DNA of 64,000 nt from Pontederia crassipes (taxonomy: Eukaryota > Streptophyta > Magnoliopsida > Commelinales > Pontederiaceae). The translations under genes and the position numbers were made by a program. Within the stretch, counting starts at the first letter, position 1. The number at the start of each line of letters is the position of its first letter. This document shows, piece by piece, positions 11,924 to 22,485 of this stretch. The stretch covers positions 5,332,001 to 5,396,000 of the forward strand of contig CM060188.1 in NCBI GenBank assembly GCA_030549335.1, read 5' to 3'. The notes below the pieces were generated by a model that was not told the DNA's origin, searched no databases, and saw only the letters and a list, made by a program, of their open reading frames with translations.

Positions 11924-13445
11924 CTAAAGAGAGTATCTCAAAGGTGCTCTTCTTTCTCGTATCGATCTCCTGAGAACTGGTATGGTAGTACCAATATCTG
12001 GGTCTTCATCTGAATCTGCATCTTCAACTTCATTAATCGAGTCATCTTGATCCGGTTCTGTAACAGACTCAACTAAAGTATCTTGTGCATCCACCTCTGA
12101 AGTTTCAGAATCAGAATCTTTTTCAAGCACTACCACTTTCTTAGGTTCATCACATTTTTGAACTTCAACTTGGGAACGTGATTCACGAAAAATAACATCC
12201 TTACTGTAAACAATAGTTCTTACTTTGGATTCCACAGTTTGTAGCCCTTGACCCCTTCCTTGTATCCCACAAATATGTTCTTCTCAGATTTACTGTCAAG
12301 CTTACTCTGCTTTTCCTTGGGTATATGAACATATGCGCCATATCCGAACACCCGAACATGAGACAAATTTGACTTCTACCCAAACATTGCCTCATAAGGC
12401 GTCTGATCCTTCACTGATGAGGTCGGTGAGCGATTCTTCAGGTAGTTTGCTGTGACTACAGCTTCTGCCCAGAATTCTTGCCCCAATTCAGCCCAACTCA
12501 GCATACATCTGGTCTTCTCTATGAGTGACTGATTTAACATTTCAGCTACTCCATTCTGCTCAGGTGTATATGGAGTTGTCTTCTATCTTACAATACCATT
12601 GTCCACGCAGAACTATTCAAACTTATCTGAATAAAATTCACCTCCATTATCTGTACGAAGGACATTGATTTTGCAGCTCAATTGGTTTTCCACCAAAACT
12701 TTAAATTCTCAAAACTTATCGAATACATCTGATTTATTCTTGATAAAATAAATCAAATCGTATCTCGAAAAATCATCTATAAAAGAAACATAGTACCTGG
12801 ACCCTCCAATAGATGGAGTCGAAGTTGGTCCAAAGACATCACTATGAATCAGTTCGAGAATCATCATTGCTCTTGAACTTGTGTGTTAAAAACTAATTCG
12901 GTTCTGTTTTTCATGGAGGCAATGTTCACAGAACTCGAAACTCACAGAACAATCCGGAACTCCTTCTATCATCTGACTTGATGCTATGGTAGAAAGTCCT
13001 TTCTCACTGATATGGCCTAATCTCTGATACCACAGCATAGATGTGCTGTCTTCATCTTCTTTGGCCTCTTCAGAAATAAATCCACAGCCCGCAAATATAG
13101 TCTTTCCGAGCAACTTGTACAATGTGCCATAGCGAACCCTTCGCACAATCACAATAGACCCTCTGATCATCTTGCACGAATCCTTGTCGCAACTGAATAT
13201 AACACCTGAATCTGCCATTGTACCAACAGATAATAAACTCCTGCTCATAAGTGGCATATGCATCACATTTGGTAGAGTCTTCACAATGTCATCATTCATC
13301 ATCAGCTTCACCCTGCCACGTCCAATAATCTGAACCGCAGTGTCATCTCCGAGCATGACATCCTCACCATTATACTCCTCATATTCACAAAATCAGTGTC
13401 TATGAGGTGTCATATGATATGAAGCACCAGTATCGATGAGCCAGA
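11924..13445 (-). pseudogene. Copia protease, GAG-pre-integrase and integrase
   Basis: The aspartic protease motif DTGAS (in LIDTGASYHMTPH) lies at about 13424-13438 on the minus strand and is followed by a stop within a few codons. The frame then carries MLGDDTAVQIIGRGRV and a GAG-pre-integrase HHCC segment (HISEKGLSTIASSQMI.., FCEHCLHEKQ) down to 12886. The integrase core follows in pieces ([44 protein letters not shown]), broken by several in-frame stops. From 12235 to 11924 there is an acidic linker ending RRSIRERRAPLRYS, usual between copia integrase and RT. Confidence 0.87.
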
Positions 13446-13499
13446 CATCCTTATCTGACTGTACATACATGCAGAAGTCACATACATATCTCCTGCCTC

Positions 13500-14274
13500 A
13501 GCCTTCTTTTTGTCCGAGGTTGACTCAGCTTCTTTCTTGTGAACCGGCTTGTTTTTGCAATCTCGCTTCAGATGACCTCACTCTTGACATCTCCAGCATT
13601 GCACCTTCTTATCTTTACTCTTCGAACGCCCACGAGATTTGGATCTCCCTCTCTGATTTTGATTTCTTTCTGGTTGCCTTCCTCTGGCCGTCAGCGCCTT
13701 TTTATCAGAACTTGCCGATCCCTTTCTCCGTATTTTCTCTGTTAACAAGGCAGCACATACACTTTTTTACGAAAGTTCTTTATTCCCATCACCAATCACG
13801 ATAATCAGATTGTCCCATGAATCCGACAGCGAACAAAGCAATGTTATTACCTTATTATCATCTTGAAACTTAACACCGATTGATACAAGTTGACTGATCA
13901 CCATATTAAAGTTATAAAGATGAGTAGAAAATGAGTCACCCTCCTGCATCCGAAGATTGTACAATTTCTTCCTCAGAAATAACTTATTAACTAACGACTT
14001 ACTTTGATATAGGGATTCCAACTTCCTCCACAGATCTCTGGCTGTAGGTTCGCTCATCAGTAAGAATTGAATCCGCGAGATAAAGTCGAATCAAACCCTT
14101 CGCCTTTCTATCAATCTGATCCCATTCTTCGATCGCTTTTGGATCTGCCTGACTGGAGGAAGTCGTATCTGAAGCCTTCGCCGCATCTGCAGCCGTCGCT
14201 GCTTCTTTGCCTGGCCTCTCCTTCTCGATTGCCGTCCAAAGATCTCGATCACAGAGGAAATCATCCATATTCAT
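13500..14274 (-). pseudogene. Copia gag (UBN2-type) with zinc knuckle remnant
   Basis: The minus-strand frame opening MNMDDFLCDRDLW at 14274 continues through LADSILTDE and then shifts near 14057 into the frame carrying LWRKLESLYQSKSLVNKLFL and MQEGDSFSTHLYNFN, typical of UBN2 retrotransposon gag. A CCHC knuckle of the form CWRCQE..GHLKRDC is visible at about 13565-13605, interrupted by a stop. Gag would form the particle that packages the element's RNA. The shift and stop make this copy inactive. Confidence 0.85.
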
Positions 14275-14370
14275 CTTTCAGAGATCAAACCGTGTTTCAT
14301 CAAATTTTTTTATCTCAATTCGCGACCATCCTGACATCTCGAATAAACCCTAATTCCTCGAATAACTTGT

Positions 14371-14382
14371 GCTCTGATACCA
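14371..14382 (-). other. Primer-binding site, initiator Met-tRNA
   Basis: On the minus strand the sequence just inside the 5' LTR reads TGGTATCAGAGC, the common plant retrotransposon primer site complementary to the 3' end of initiator methionine tRNA. It starts two bases after the LTR end (CCCATCA) and fixes the transcription direction as minus. Confidence 0.93.
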
Positions 14383-14384
14383 AT

Positions 14385-14781
14385 TGATGGGAAAATTTGA
14401 GAACAAGGAGAGAAGCTCGTAGAGAGATTGCAGAAAAATAGAGGAGACACACGAATTTACCCAGGTTCACCCTTGAGATGAGGGCTACGTCCTACAAAGA
14501 GATTCCACTATATCGTTTAGGTTTACGGCCGCCACACAGATTACACCAGAAATTAGGCTATTAATAGCCTCTCCAAATCAGGTTTAAAACCCAAATAAAC
14601 AGAGAAAAAACCTAATTCGTACCACACGGGACCACCGTCGGGGGGCGGGGCCCTCCGAACCCCCCTTTCGTTCGTACGTCAGCAGCACTGCTAATTGGGT
14701 AATACTCAGATTCCCCTAAGCTCACGTGGGCGAACCCGGTGTGAAAAATAAGGGGTCCTAAAGTATTCACCAACTCTAACA
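14385..14781 (-). repeat. 5' LTR of the copia element
   Basis: Bounded by TG (14385) and CA (14781) and aligned along its length with 9892-10287. It would hold the element's promoter and polyadenylation signals. Confidence 0.92.
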
Positions 14782-14786
14782 TTCTG

Positions 14787-15506
14787 ACTTACAGTTGGAG
14801 GCGCTGTATTATGCAAAAGGATTTAGGAAAAAAAAAAGAAATAGGAGTAACCTTTATCGAATTGGGTTTGGGTTTGGGTGGAATCATAGACGATTTGTCT
14901 TTATATTGAAATAGTAAATGATCTTAAATAAAATTTGGAGTTTGAGTGACACCTGCATCTATTTAGGCGACAAAATTTTTAAGATGCTTTTATGATATGT
15001 ATTATAAATAAGTAAAAAAAATGAAAATATATAGTATATATATAGAGTTAGCCCCCTGAATTTGGAGACTGTTTTCCGTCACTGAGAGAAACCCATCCTC
15101 TATCCGAATCTGATTATCAGGGTGGGGCTAATTTTATTTCTGTTTCATCTCCGCGGGTCCTCGATCTTCATGGGATTCGAATCTCTCATTATTTTATTTA
15201 ACAAATAATTCATAATTATAAAAAATAATAAAACAATTGTTTTAAAATAATAAAGTAAGATATAATGTATATTAAAATATTGAAATTTGACTAATTAAAA
15301 TTAATACAATATAATATTGTATTATACAATATTAAAAAATACATATAGTACTTATTTTTAAAAATAAAAAATAAACTAATTTTAAAAATTAATAATAATT
15401 TCAAAGATCGAAGTCCCATGGGGCGCCCAGTGACCCCCGGTCATTGTTCCCGCGGGAGGAAAGTTCCCGTGAACGAGCCCCGGATGGAGATCCGTGGGAC
15501 TCTATT
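14787..15506. other. Intergenic, AT-rich with GC-rich fragments
   Basis: No gene is recognised. Two GC-richer segments (about 15060-15180 and 15405-15490) flank an AT-rich core. They share CCCATGG/GGGATTC-type words in opposite orientation, so they could be the ends of an old repeat, but I cannot define it. Confidence 0.35.
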
Positions 15507-15747
15507 GGGCCGTTTGGCATCCGAACAACATGAGGAACAGCCTTCTAATCCCAATTTTTTTACCAAATGACTTTGTTTTGCATCAGTGGACCCCACTTCA
15601 TTAAATGTTAGAACAAGAGAAAAATGAGAGCGAATGTGTCCCACCCTCACCCAGGAACAGACGAGTCTTGTTTTGTTCCTACTGTAGGAACATAACGAAG
15701 TCAATTTTTTTTATCTTAGAAACAAATACATTGATGCCAAACAGCCC
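15507..15747. mobile_element. hAT-like MITE, copy 1
   Basis: It begins GGGCCGTTTGGCAT and ends ATGCCAAACAGCCC, imperfect terminal inverted repeats of the type found in many plant hAT-derived MITEs. It is about 240 bp with no ORF. It is flanked by CTATTGG-like and CTATGGG-like sequence, consistent with a decayed target duplication shared with the neighbouring copy. Confidence 0.75.
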
Positions 15748-15751
15748 CTAT

Positions 15752-16004
15752 GGGGGTGTTTGGTACACGAACAATATCCAGAACAATAGCTTATTCTCGT
15801 TGTTTTATCCAAACACCAATTTTTTGCCATTATGGACCCCACTGCCATCATGATAAGAACAGTGCAAATATGAGAACCAATCTGTTCTGACTGGACCCAA
15901 GAACATAACTGCTCTCATAGAATCCTTGAGACTAGGATAAAGTTGGGTCACTCTGATCCTAACCTAAGGACAATAGGGACAATGACATTGCAGCCAAACA
16001 GCCC
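15752..16004. mobile_element. hAT-like MITE, copy 2, adjoining copy 1
   Basis: It begins GGGTGTTTGGTACACGAACAA and ends GCAGCCAAACAGCCC. It shares the GGACCCCACT and AACAA..CCAGAACAA words with copy 1, in the same orientation. The CCCCTATGGGG-like sequence appears at both its ends, which suggests insertion next to or into the target duplication of copy 1. Confidence 0.75.
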
Positions 16005-17296
16005 CTATGGGGACAGAAAATATTGTCATCTCTATTTTGAAGTACGCGATTTGTAATGATCTTATCATGCTAATTAAGTTTAATGATAAACTAATCTTCG
16101 TCAATATGCTCAATAGTGTAGTGCGAATTAAATAATCAACATCGTTTCGCAGACTACCTGACTATCGAAAAAGATAAAAGGATTGTAGCACTTGGGTTTG
16201 AGGTTCACGTGAGAGGACTCTTCTTTAATTAATGCACAAGTTTCATATGGGAAGTTTGACAACTTTATACGAAGTCTTACAGTTTACCGTTTACTGTTGC
16301 GATGGCTTGCAAATTGACATACCAATACGGCACCTTGGAACGGAATCCCCCCTTCGCCAGTTCATACGAACAAATGCCCCGAAATTCCAAATGCCAGCGC
16401 TATTTATTCTTCTCCAAGTTACGATTGTTGTTTTTTTTTTCCTTTCTTTTTCCTTCATAAAAAAAACTTTATTGCAGTATATTTCAAAACCCAATTCTTT
16501 GTAATTGTTAAAATAAACTTATCGTCCTCGGCGAAGAAACATTTCGCAGTGTCTTTACCTATTTTTTTTTTCGTTTGATTAACAAATCGAGACCCCTTTT
16601 CAGATGTTTAGGATTCCTAATTTCCGAATTAACTCGATCAAGAACGTAAAGCCGCTCGAATTTCACATTAGATATTTTCAATTTATCGTTAATAAATAAA
16701 GTCAACTCTCGTTCAATTTTTTTTTGTGCGTATGTCAAAATTATTTCCTCTACCGACTCATCACATTATTTTATTTTTTCACGTTATCGCAATAACGTGT
16801 TTTGATCAAATTTCGTTAGTAGATGACTTCAAATGTAATCTTATGCATAATTTCCTTCAAACAACTACTACATACATGTACGGCGTTGATATATCGACGT
16901 TTATTTTTCTTTTTCCGTGACGACATCGAAGGTTCTGAATCTAATATACAAAAAAATAAATTACAAAAAATATCTAAATTATGATCCATATATTAAGTCG
17001 GAGAAGAAATGACTGGCGGAAAAAGAGACCCGCGCGTCTCCTTCGTCCCACGAGACAGAAGAAGCTTCTACTTTGTTCGGCAGTTGCCGTGCAAAGACTC
17101 AGAGAGAGAGAGACAGAGAGAGAGAGATCAAATTGCATTAATCGTAGTTCACGCGGCTGCTGCGTGTTCGTGAGATGGCCCAACAAAAAGCTTCGCTTAA
17201 TTAATTCGCAGGTGCTCGCATCTGCATCGCCAAAACCCTTCCAATTAATCTCTTTAAACGATCTTAGTTTTTTTTTTCTTCTCTCTTCTTCTTCTG
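16005..17296. other. Intergenic region and promoter/leader of the membrane-protein gene
   Basis: 16005-16980 is AT-rich with no recognisable coding similarity. From about 16990 the sequence becomes GC-rich, includes a GA microsatellite (GAGAGAGAGACAGAGAGAGA) at about 17101-17127, and leads directly into the ATG at 17297. This is probably the 5' untranslated region and proximal promoter. I did not find a convincing TATA box. Confidence 0.45.
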
Positions 17297-19377
17297 ATGG
17301 AGAAGAAGACGATGATGGGATCGCACAAGGCCCCGAGGTCGTGGACGCGGCCGTGGCGGTGGGCGAAGACGCTCTTCTTCGTCCTCGCCATGCTGGCGTC
17401 TTTGCTCCTCGTCTGCGCTCCGCCGCTCTCCGTCGTCGTCATCGATCTACTGCTGCCGGCCGGCCTTCTCTCCGTCGCCTCCTCTTCGGCGCCGCCGTCC
17501 CCTTTCTCCCCGCCCGCGCTCTCGGCGCAGCTGAAGAGCTTCGACTTCAGGGCCAATTTGATCGACCTGCCGATCATCTCCGCAGTCCGATCCCTTCTCA
17601 TTCTCTGTAAGAATCGCCTCAACCATCAAATTAATTAATCACACCGACGGCGGCGGCGGCGGCGATTGATGAATCATTGTTCACTGCAGGTGCTTACGCC
17701 GCTAGCGAGGGGCGCCACGGGCTGTACTTGGGCTTCACGTCGCTGTGCAGCTCCGCGTCCATGGGCTACGTCTTGGTCAAGGCGGCGGCCATGTACGCGG
17801 CCGCGGCCGCTTCGCATGAGGAGCGGCGGCCGCTCGGCGTCGGCGTGGACGGCAAGGGCGCGGTGGCGGTGGAGGCGCTCTTCGTGAGCTCGCTGGCTCT
17901 GGCGATCGCCCACGTGGTGGTCGCCTACCGCGCCAGCTGCCGGGAGCGCCGCAAGATGCTCGTCTACAGAATCGACATCGAAGCTGTAAGTGCAATTCCA
18001 TGTTCTCTTTTTATTAATCAAGTACTTGCAGTTGCAGCAGTTGCATGTTCTAGCATAATTAATACAAAATAAAAATGAAAAATGAATGGTCAACACATAT
18101 AATTAATGTTTTAGCGTGAGTCCACTCCACAAGTTACGTTGAGATCGAATAGCAAGTTGTTTAATTCGGTGCATTTTTTTTTTGTTCATCGTCGAAGGAT
18201 ATTGTGTTCACCCTCCTTATTCTTCGCCTGAATTATAGTGATCCGGTGGGCTATCTTTTTTTTCCACTGTCCTTATCTTAAGCAAGGATAGATGATTCTT
18301 GTCGGCATGTTTTTCTTATATTAACCTAATTTCCAAACTTTAAGTTAATTCGAATAACAAGAGTAAAAATATTGTCGATGGCACTTCTTATTTTAACAGT
18401 TCAAATTTGAGTTCAATTTTGGTTATATATATACGAGTTTAATTTATTAAAATTTTCAAATAATTTATCATTGTTGAATATAAATTTGATGGTGAAAACG
18501 ACAGAGAATAAAGTAAGAACATCAAAGTATTTTCATATATATATATATTATGACCTCTCTCCTAAATTTTTATCAGATGAAACAAAATGCAGAATAATTT
18601 TCAACCACACTTTACTTTGATTATTCACTATTCTTAACAGAGATGATTGCTTGTAGCATATCCCATATATTTATTTAGTAATAGGAAAATAATTTTATTT
18701 ATTGGGCAAAAGATAGCAAAATAGTTGTCAGGTGGGGACACTGCTGTGCATGGTATCACCTGTCTGTCATGTCATCACCAAGATGTTACAAATAGAAAAT
18801 TCCATGCCTATGTAATTTGTAGATGCCGAGGAAAACAGGCGTCCCAAATTTAAAATTAGGCTTCTTTTAAAGTTTGTTTGGCTAAATTTATAAATTAGTT
18901 AAAATGAGTAATAAACAATTTTAAAATTTTCTTCTTGTTTGATAATAAAAAAGTAGTTATTTTACCTTCTTATAAGTAAAAAAAATAAGTTAAAAGATTC
19001 AACTTATTTTGTGTGAAAAAAGTTGACAATAAATAAATACACTATTTTATTCTTAAAAAAAAAATATTTTTTCACATATTACTTATATTATAATTTTAAA
19101 GACTTTTTATTATATAATTAAAATAATATTCTATAATTTTTTGACTATCTAATATATATTTAATTATTTTTAAAATCAGTTTAAGACATTAAACTACTTT
19201 TAAAATGTCAAGTCGATATGTGCATTATTGATGCAAGTAGCTTAAAATAGAACAACTGTGTTTACTCTCACCCAATCCTTAGAGATTCTTTTACCTTGCC
19301 TTGTTGACATATTTTGTTCATGATTCTTGCAGGTAAAACTAAAAGGAAGTCCAAGGAAAGGGGAGATTGCCGCATGA
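17297..19377 (+). CDS. Multi-pass plant membrane protein of unknown function, 3 exons
   Basis: Exons 17297-17606, 17690-17985 and 19333-19377 join in frame through GT..AG introns (donors TCTgtaag and GCTgtaag; acceptors ctgcag and ttgcag) to give 216 aa ending at TGA 19375-19377. The basic N-terminus (MEKKTMMGS) precedes a hydrophobic stretch at residues 24-50 (FFVLAMLASLLLVCAPPL..). Then come FDFRANLIDLPIISAVRSLLILC, a glycine/alanine-rich segment (LYLGFTSLCSSASMGYVLVKAA) and EALFVSSLALAIAHVVVAYRASCRERRKMLVYRIDIEA split across its last exons. I recognise the DFR..DLP and AYR.SCRERRK pattern from plant-specific uncharacterised membrane proteins but can assign no function. Four membrane segments are likely. 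Codons are very GC-rich, unlike the surrounding spacer. Intron 2 is 1.35 kb and AT-rich. Confidence 0.82.
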
Positions 19378-21560
19378 GAAGTGCCACGGAAGGACACCAA
19401 ATTATTTTCTTGTAAATTGATCGTTTTCGGCTTAATTTGGCGAAAAGATGGCATCCGTCATCAAAATGGTGAGGAGCGGTGTACTTTATTTTAATGATGT
19501 GCAAACACCTCTTTCCTTTCCTTTTCTTTCCTCCTTTTTTTTCCTTCTTTAAACATGTACATAAAGAAGAATTGTGTATACATGTAAGACAATGTGAATC
19601 ATGATGGTAGTTAAAGAAAATTCTTTAGTCATACTGCAGGTACCTTTGAGTTATCCTTTTAAAAACATGGACAGCCATATATAATTGTTATAAAATCCAT
19701 AAGAACTAGAGATTTTGTCCACGTTCAGTCTATTTTATTCTCTCTCGGGCCTCTAATCCATTATGTTGTTATGGCAAGGGAGAGACCAAGGCCCCTCAAT
19801 TCGAACAGATCATTGTTTTCCCAGCTTTTTTTTTATCGAGTTAGATTATATTCATATACTTTTGTACAGCACGATATTATAGGAATGTTACCCTAAGCTC
19901 GACCTAATTCGATCAATTTTGGTCGTTGAGTCGAGTTGATTCGGGTCGGATTGGGTCGGTTAGAATTGGATCGGGTTAGGTGGTTGGATTATCGGACTAC
20001 ATATTTTTTCTTTTTTTAATTCTTCTTTATTTTAAACATTTTAATATAAAAATATATATTAATAATTTATTGTTGAACCATAAAAATAATATTTTATTGT
20101 TTACTATATTTTAATGTTTTAAAGAATTTATTTTCATGTTTTTTAAAAAATTTAATCATATAAAACCTATAAATTAAATAAAAAACATATTAATTTAAAT
20201 AAAAATAAAAAAAGTTCAGTCGTCGAATCGAGTTGACTCGGGTTGAATTTTTTCAACTCATACCCAATCTGACCTAAAGTAATTTGGATCGAGTCTGATC
20301 ATCGAAATTGAATTGGATCGTTGAGTTCACGAGTTGATCCGACCCAATGAATACCTCTAATTGTGTATGAGTTTAATGGACCTACAAAGTTCTATCCACT
20401 TTAAAGAGACGTTCAGCATTAATAAGTCACGTAGTTTTTTCACGCAATACATCCATTGTACTTACTATATATTTATAGAATATTACATAAGTAATTACAA
20501 TTGTCCATAACTTTAGTTCGATGCTAATACGTAACAAGACTGTATAGTGGTAACTTAAGAGATGAAAGCATATATATAACTAGAAAAATTATGTATCACA
20601 AAAAAATTTGAGAAATTTAAGGCGACACATAGTTTCATTTGATGGAAAACAAAAAAGGATTATAAAATAAATTATTTTTTGATTGAACATCTGAGAAGTT
20701 TATATATGCACTTTCTTTTGCAGATTATAGGAATTACAATGAGACTCTATATTAATTTCACAAAAATAAGACACCAATCATAATAAAAAAATAAATTAAT
20801 TCTGAATCATATTCAAAATACTTCATAAATTTTTTGTTCATGGGACTCCACTCCCCACACCTCCGGAGAAGAGAATCCCCACCTCCCCTCTTGAGTACAT
20901 AAGCTCGCTAACCGAACAGTGAGGCCATCATAATGCGAGAGTTCTTTTTACTTTAGAGTGTCTTGAATCCAGAGAAATTTTTAATTGAAATATGTTTTAA
21001 GACATTATTAACAATATATATATATTATTGAATTCTATAGACAAGAATATAAGCATTGAAAATTTTATTTTTCCACAGCTGTGGCAACATCTTTGTAACT
21101 GTGCTAAACATGACAATTAAAGCTATCATGTTTTCTCTTCCAACTTGGCATGGCTTGCTCTATGGGTTAAAGAACATGGCCTAGAGGATCATATATTGAT
21201 GACACATGACATGAGGGCCTACTTACCGGAATAAATGACTCAAAGCCAAGGGCTCCATACCTGGATCCACAGCTATCTCGTTGAATATATAAGTTGTAAT
21301 ATATGCATATGTTGTATGAATACACGACGTAGGTTGTGAATAACTCATGTGACTACATTCTCACTGCACTGCACTGCACTGCACACATAATAAAGGAGTG
21401 AATGGTGGTGCGTCTTCAAGTTCATACGTTTTGTACCAAGTGGACGCGGATTGGAGCGGAAGACCACATGAACTATGCGTCTATATCCTCCATTACTTAA
21501 GAATGAATTAGTCAAAATGTTAAGAATCTTAATTAATTGATCAATTGAAAAAAATAAGAA
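19378..21560. other. Intergenic with repeat remnant of TCGAGTTGAxTCGGGT type
   Basis: The 3' untranslated region of the membrane-protein gene probably ends within a few hundred bases. At about 19890-20360 a repeat has ends rich in TCGAGTTGATTCGGGTCGG / GTCGAATCGAGTTGACTCGGG and an AT-rich middle. The outer parts (GGTCGTTGAGTCGAG..; ..TGGATCGTTGAGTTCACGAGTTGATCCGACCCAATGAATA) contain both direct and inverted related words, like the many plant TIR elements of this composition. At 21361-21384 there is a short (CTGCA)n run. No gene is seen. Confidence 0.5.
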
Positions 21561-22485
21561 CTATTTCCATAAATCACCCCTAAGTCATCATGATTATCTA
21601 CGCCTAAATTTAAATTACCAACCTATTTTTTTTTAATTTTCTAAACTATCGTGATTTTTTCTATTTAATCATTCCATAGACTTCAGTCAAATTTCTCGTT
21701 AACTTTATTATGCAAAGTCAAAATTATCTTTCCATCGATAACACAAAAAAATAAAATAAAAAAAGTAGGTCAGCAACCCCCACCCCCTCCCTTTGCGGCG
21801 GTGATTGGCGACAACTTTTGTCGGTCGCGTCGCAATGGTAGGGGGGCACAGGGGAAGGAGGAGTCGCCCCCTGCTGCGATGTGGTCGCCAATCATAGTAG
21901 GGAGGGTGTAGCATCCCCCCAACCCCCCGCGACGTGACTAACGATGGTCATCAGTCGCAGCAAGGGGGTGACCCCCTTCCTCCTGCGCACATCATCGCTT
22001 TCCAGCGCCGGTGCGGAAAGGGGGGGTTGCCCCCACTGCGACCGGCTATGACCTTTGTTAGTTGCGCCACAGCAAAGGGTGACCCCCAGCGCGCAAGGGA
22101 AGAGGGGAGGGGGTCGCCCCTGCTGCGACGCACCGGTAACCGATCGATAGCGGAGGTCGACCCCCCTCCCCTCTTTCCCTTGTGCGTGTCGGCACTTGCG
22201 CGCAGGGGGAAAGGGGAGGGGGTCGCCCTCGTACTGCCATGCAATCGGCAAACGTAGCCTTTCCGGCGAAGCGTTTGCCGACGACAACATGAGAGGAGAA
22301 AGAAGATGATGAAAGGTAATTTTGACTTTTTATAAATGAAAAAAATTGAAAATAATAGAAAAATTGACAGAAGTCGGCGGAATGATCAAATTGAAAAAGA
22401 CACAATATTTTAGGGATAAAAAAGTTTGTAATTTGGGATTAGATATGAAAAATCGTGATAGTTTAGAGGTGATTTATGAAAATAG
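21561..22485. mobile_element. Non-autonomous TIR element with GC-rich core
   Basis: The left end (CTATTTCCATAAATCACCCC.. then CTAAACTATCGTGATTTTT..) is mirrored at the right end (..AAAAATCGTGATAGTTTAGAGGTGATTTATGAAAATAG), giving imperfect inverted repeats of about 110 bp. The core (about 21775-22290) is extremely GC-rich and built of repeated GGGGTCGCCCC / GGGTGACCCCC words, so both strands show long open frames. Codon structure and homology are lacking, so I treat it as non-coding. Mutator-like is the best guess from the long TIRs, but no 9-bp target duplication is visible. Confidence 0.65.

Larger units (their letters stand above)
9892..14781 (-). mobile_element. Ty1-copia LTR retrotransposon, complete outline but degenerate
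   Basis: Two LTRs of about 396 bp (9892-10287 and 14385-14781) flank a minus-strand gag-protease-integrase-RT-RNase H region, the copia domain order. The right LTR is the 5' LTR. It is followed inward by a primer-binding site for initiator Met-tRNA at 14371-14382. A purine-rich AAGTGAGAAAA tract at 10288-10298 (minus strand) precedes the 3' LTR. The LTRs differ at many positions and the coding region has several stops and frameshifts, so the element is old and inactive. Flanking pentamers ATCCG and TTCTG match poorly, so the target duplication has decayed. Confidence 0.93.

Noticed and set aside
21892..22290. Overlapping open frames on both strands in the GC-rich core (up to about 130 codons)
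   Set aside because: They result from repeated GC-rich words lacking stop codons; no domain or codon pattern supports coding.
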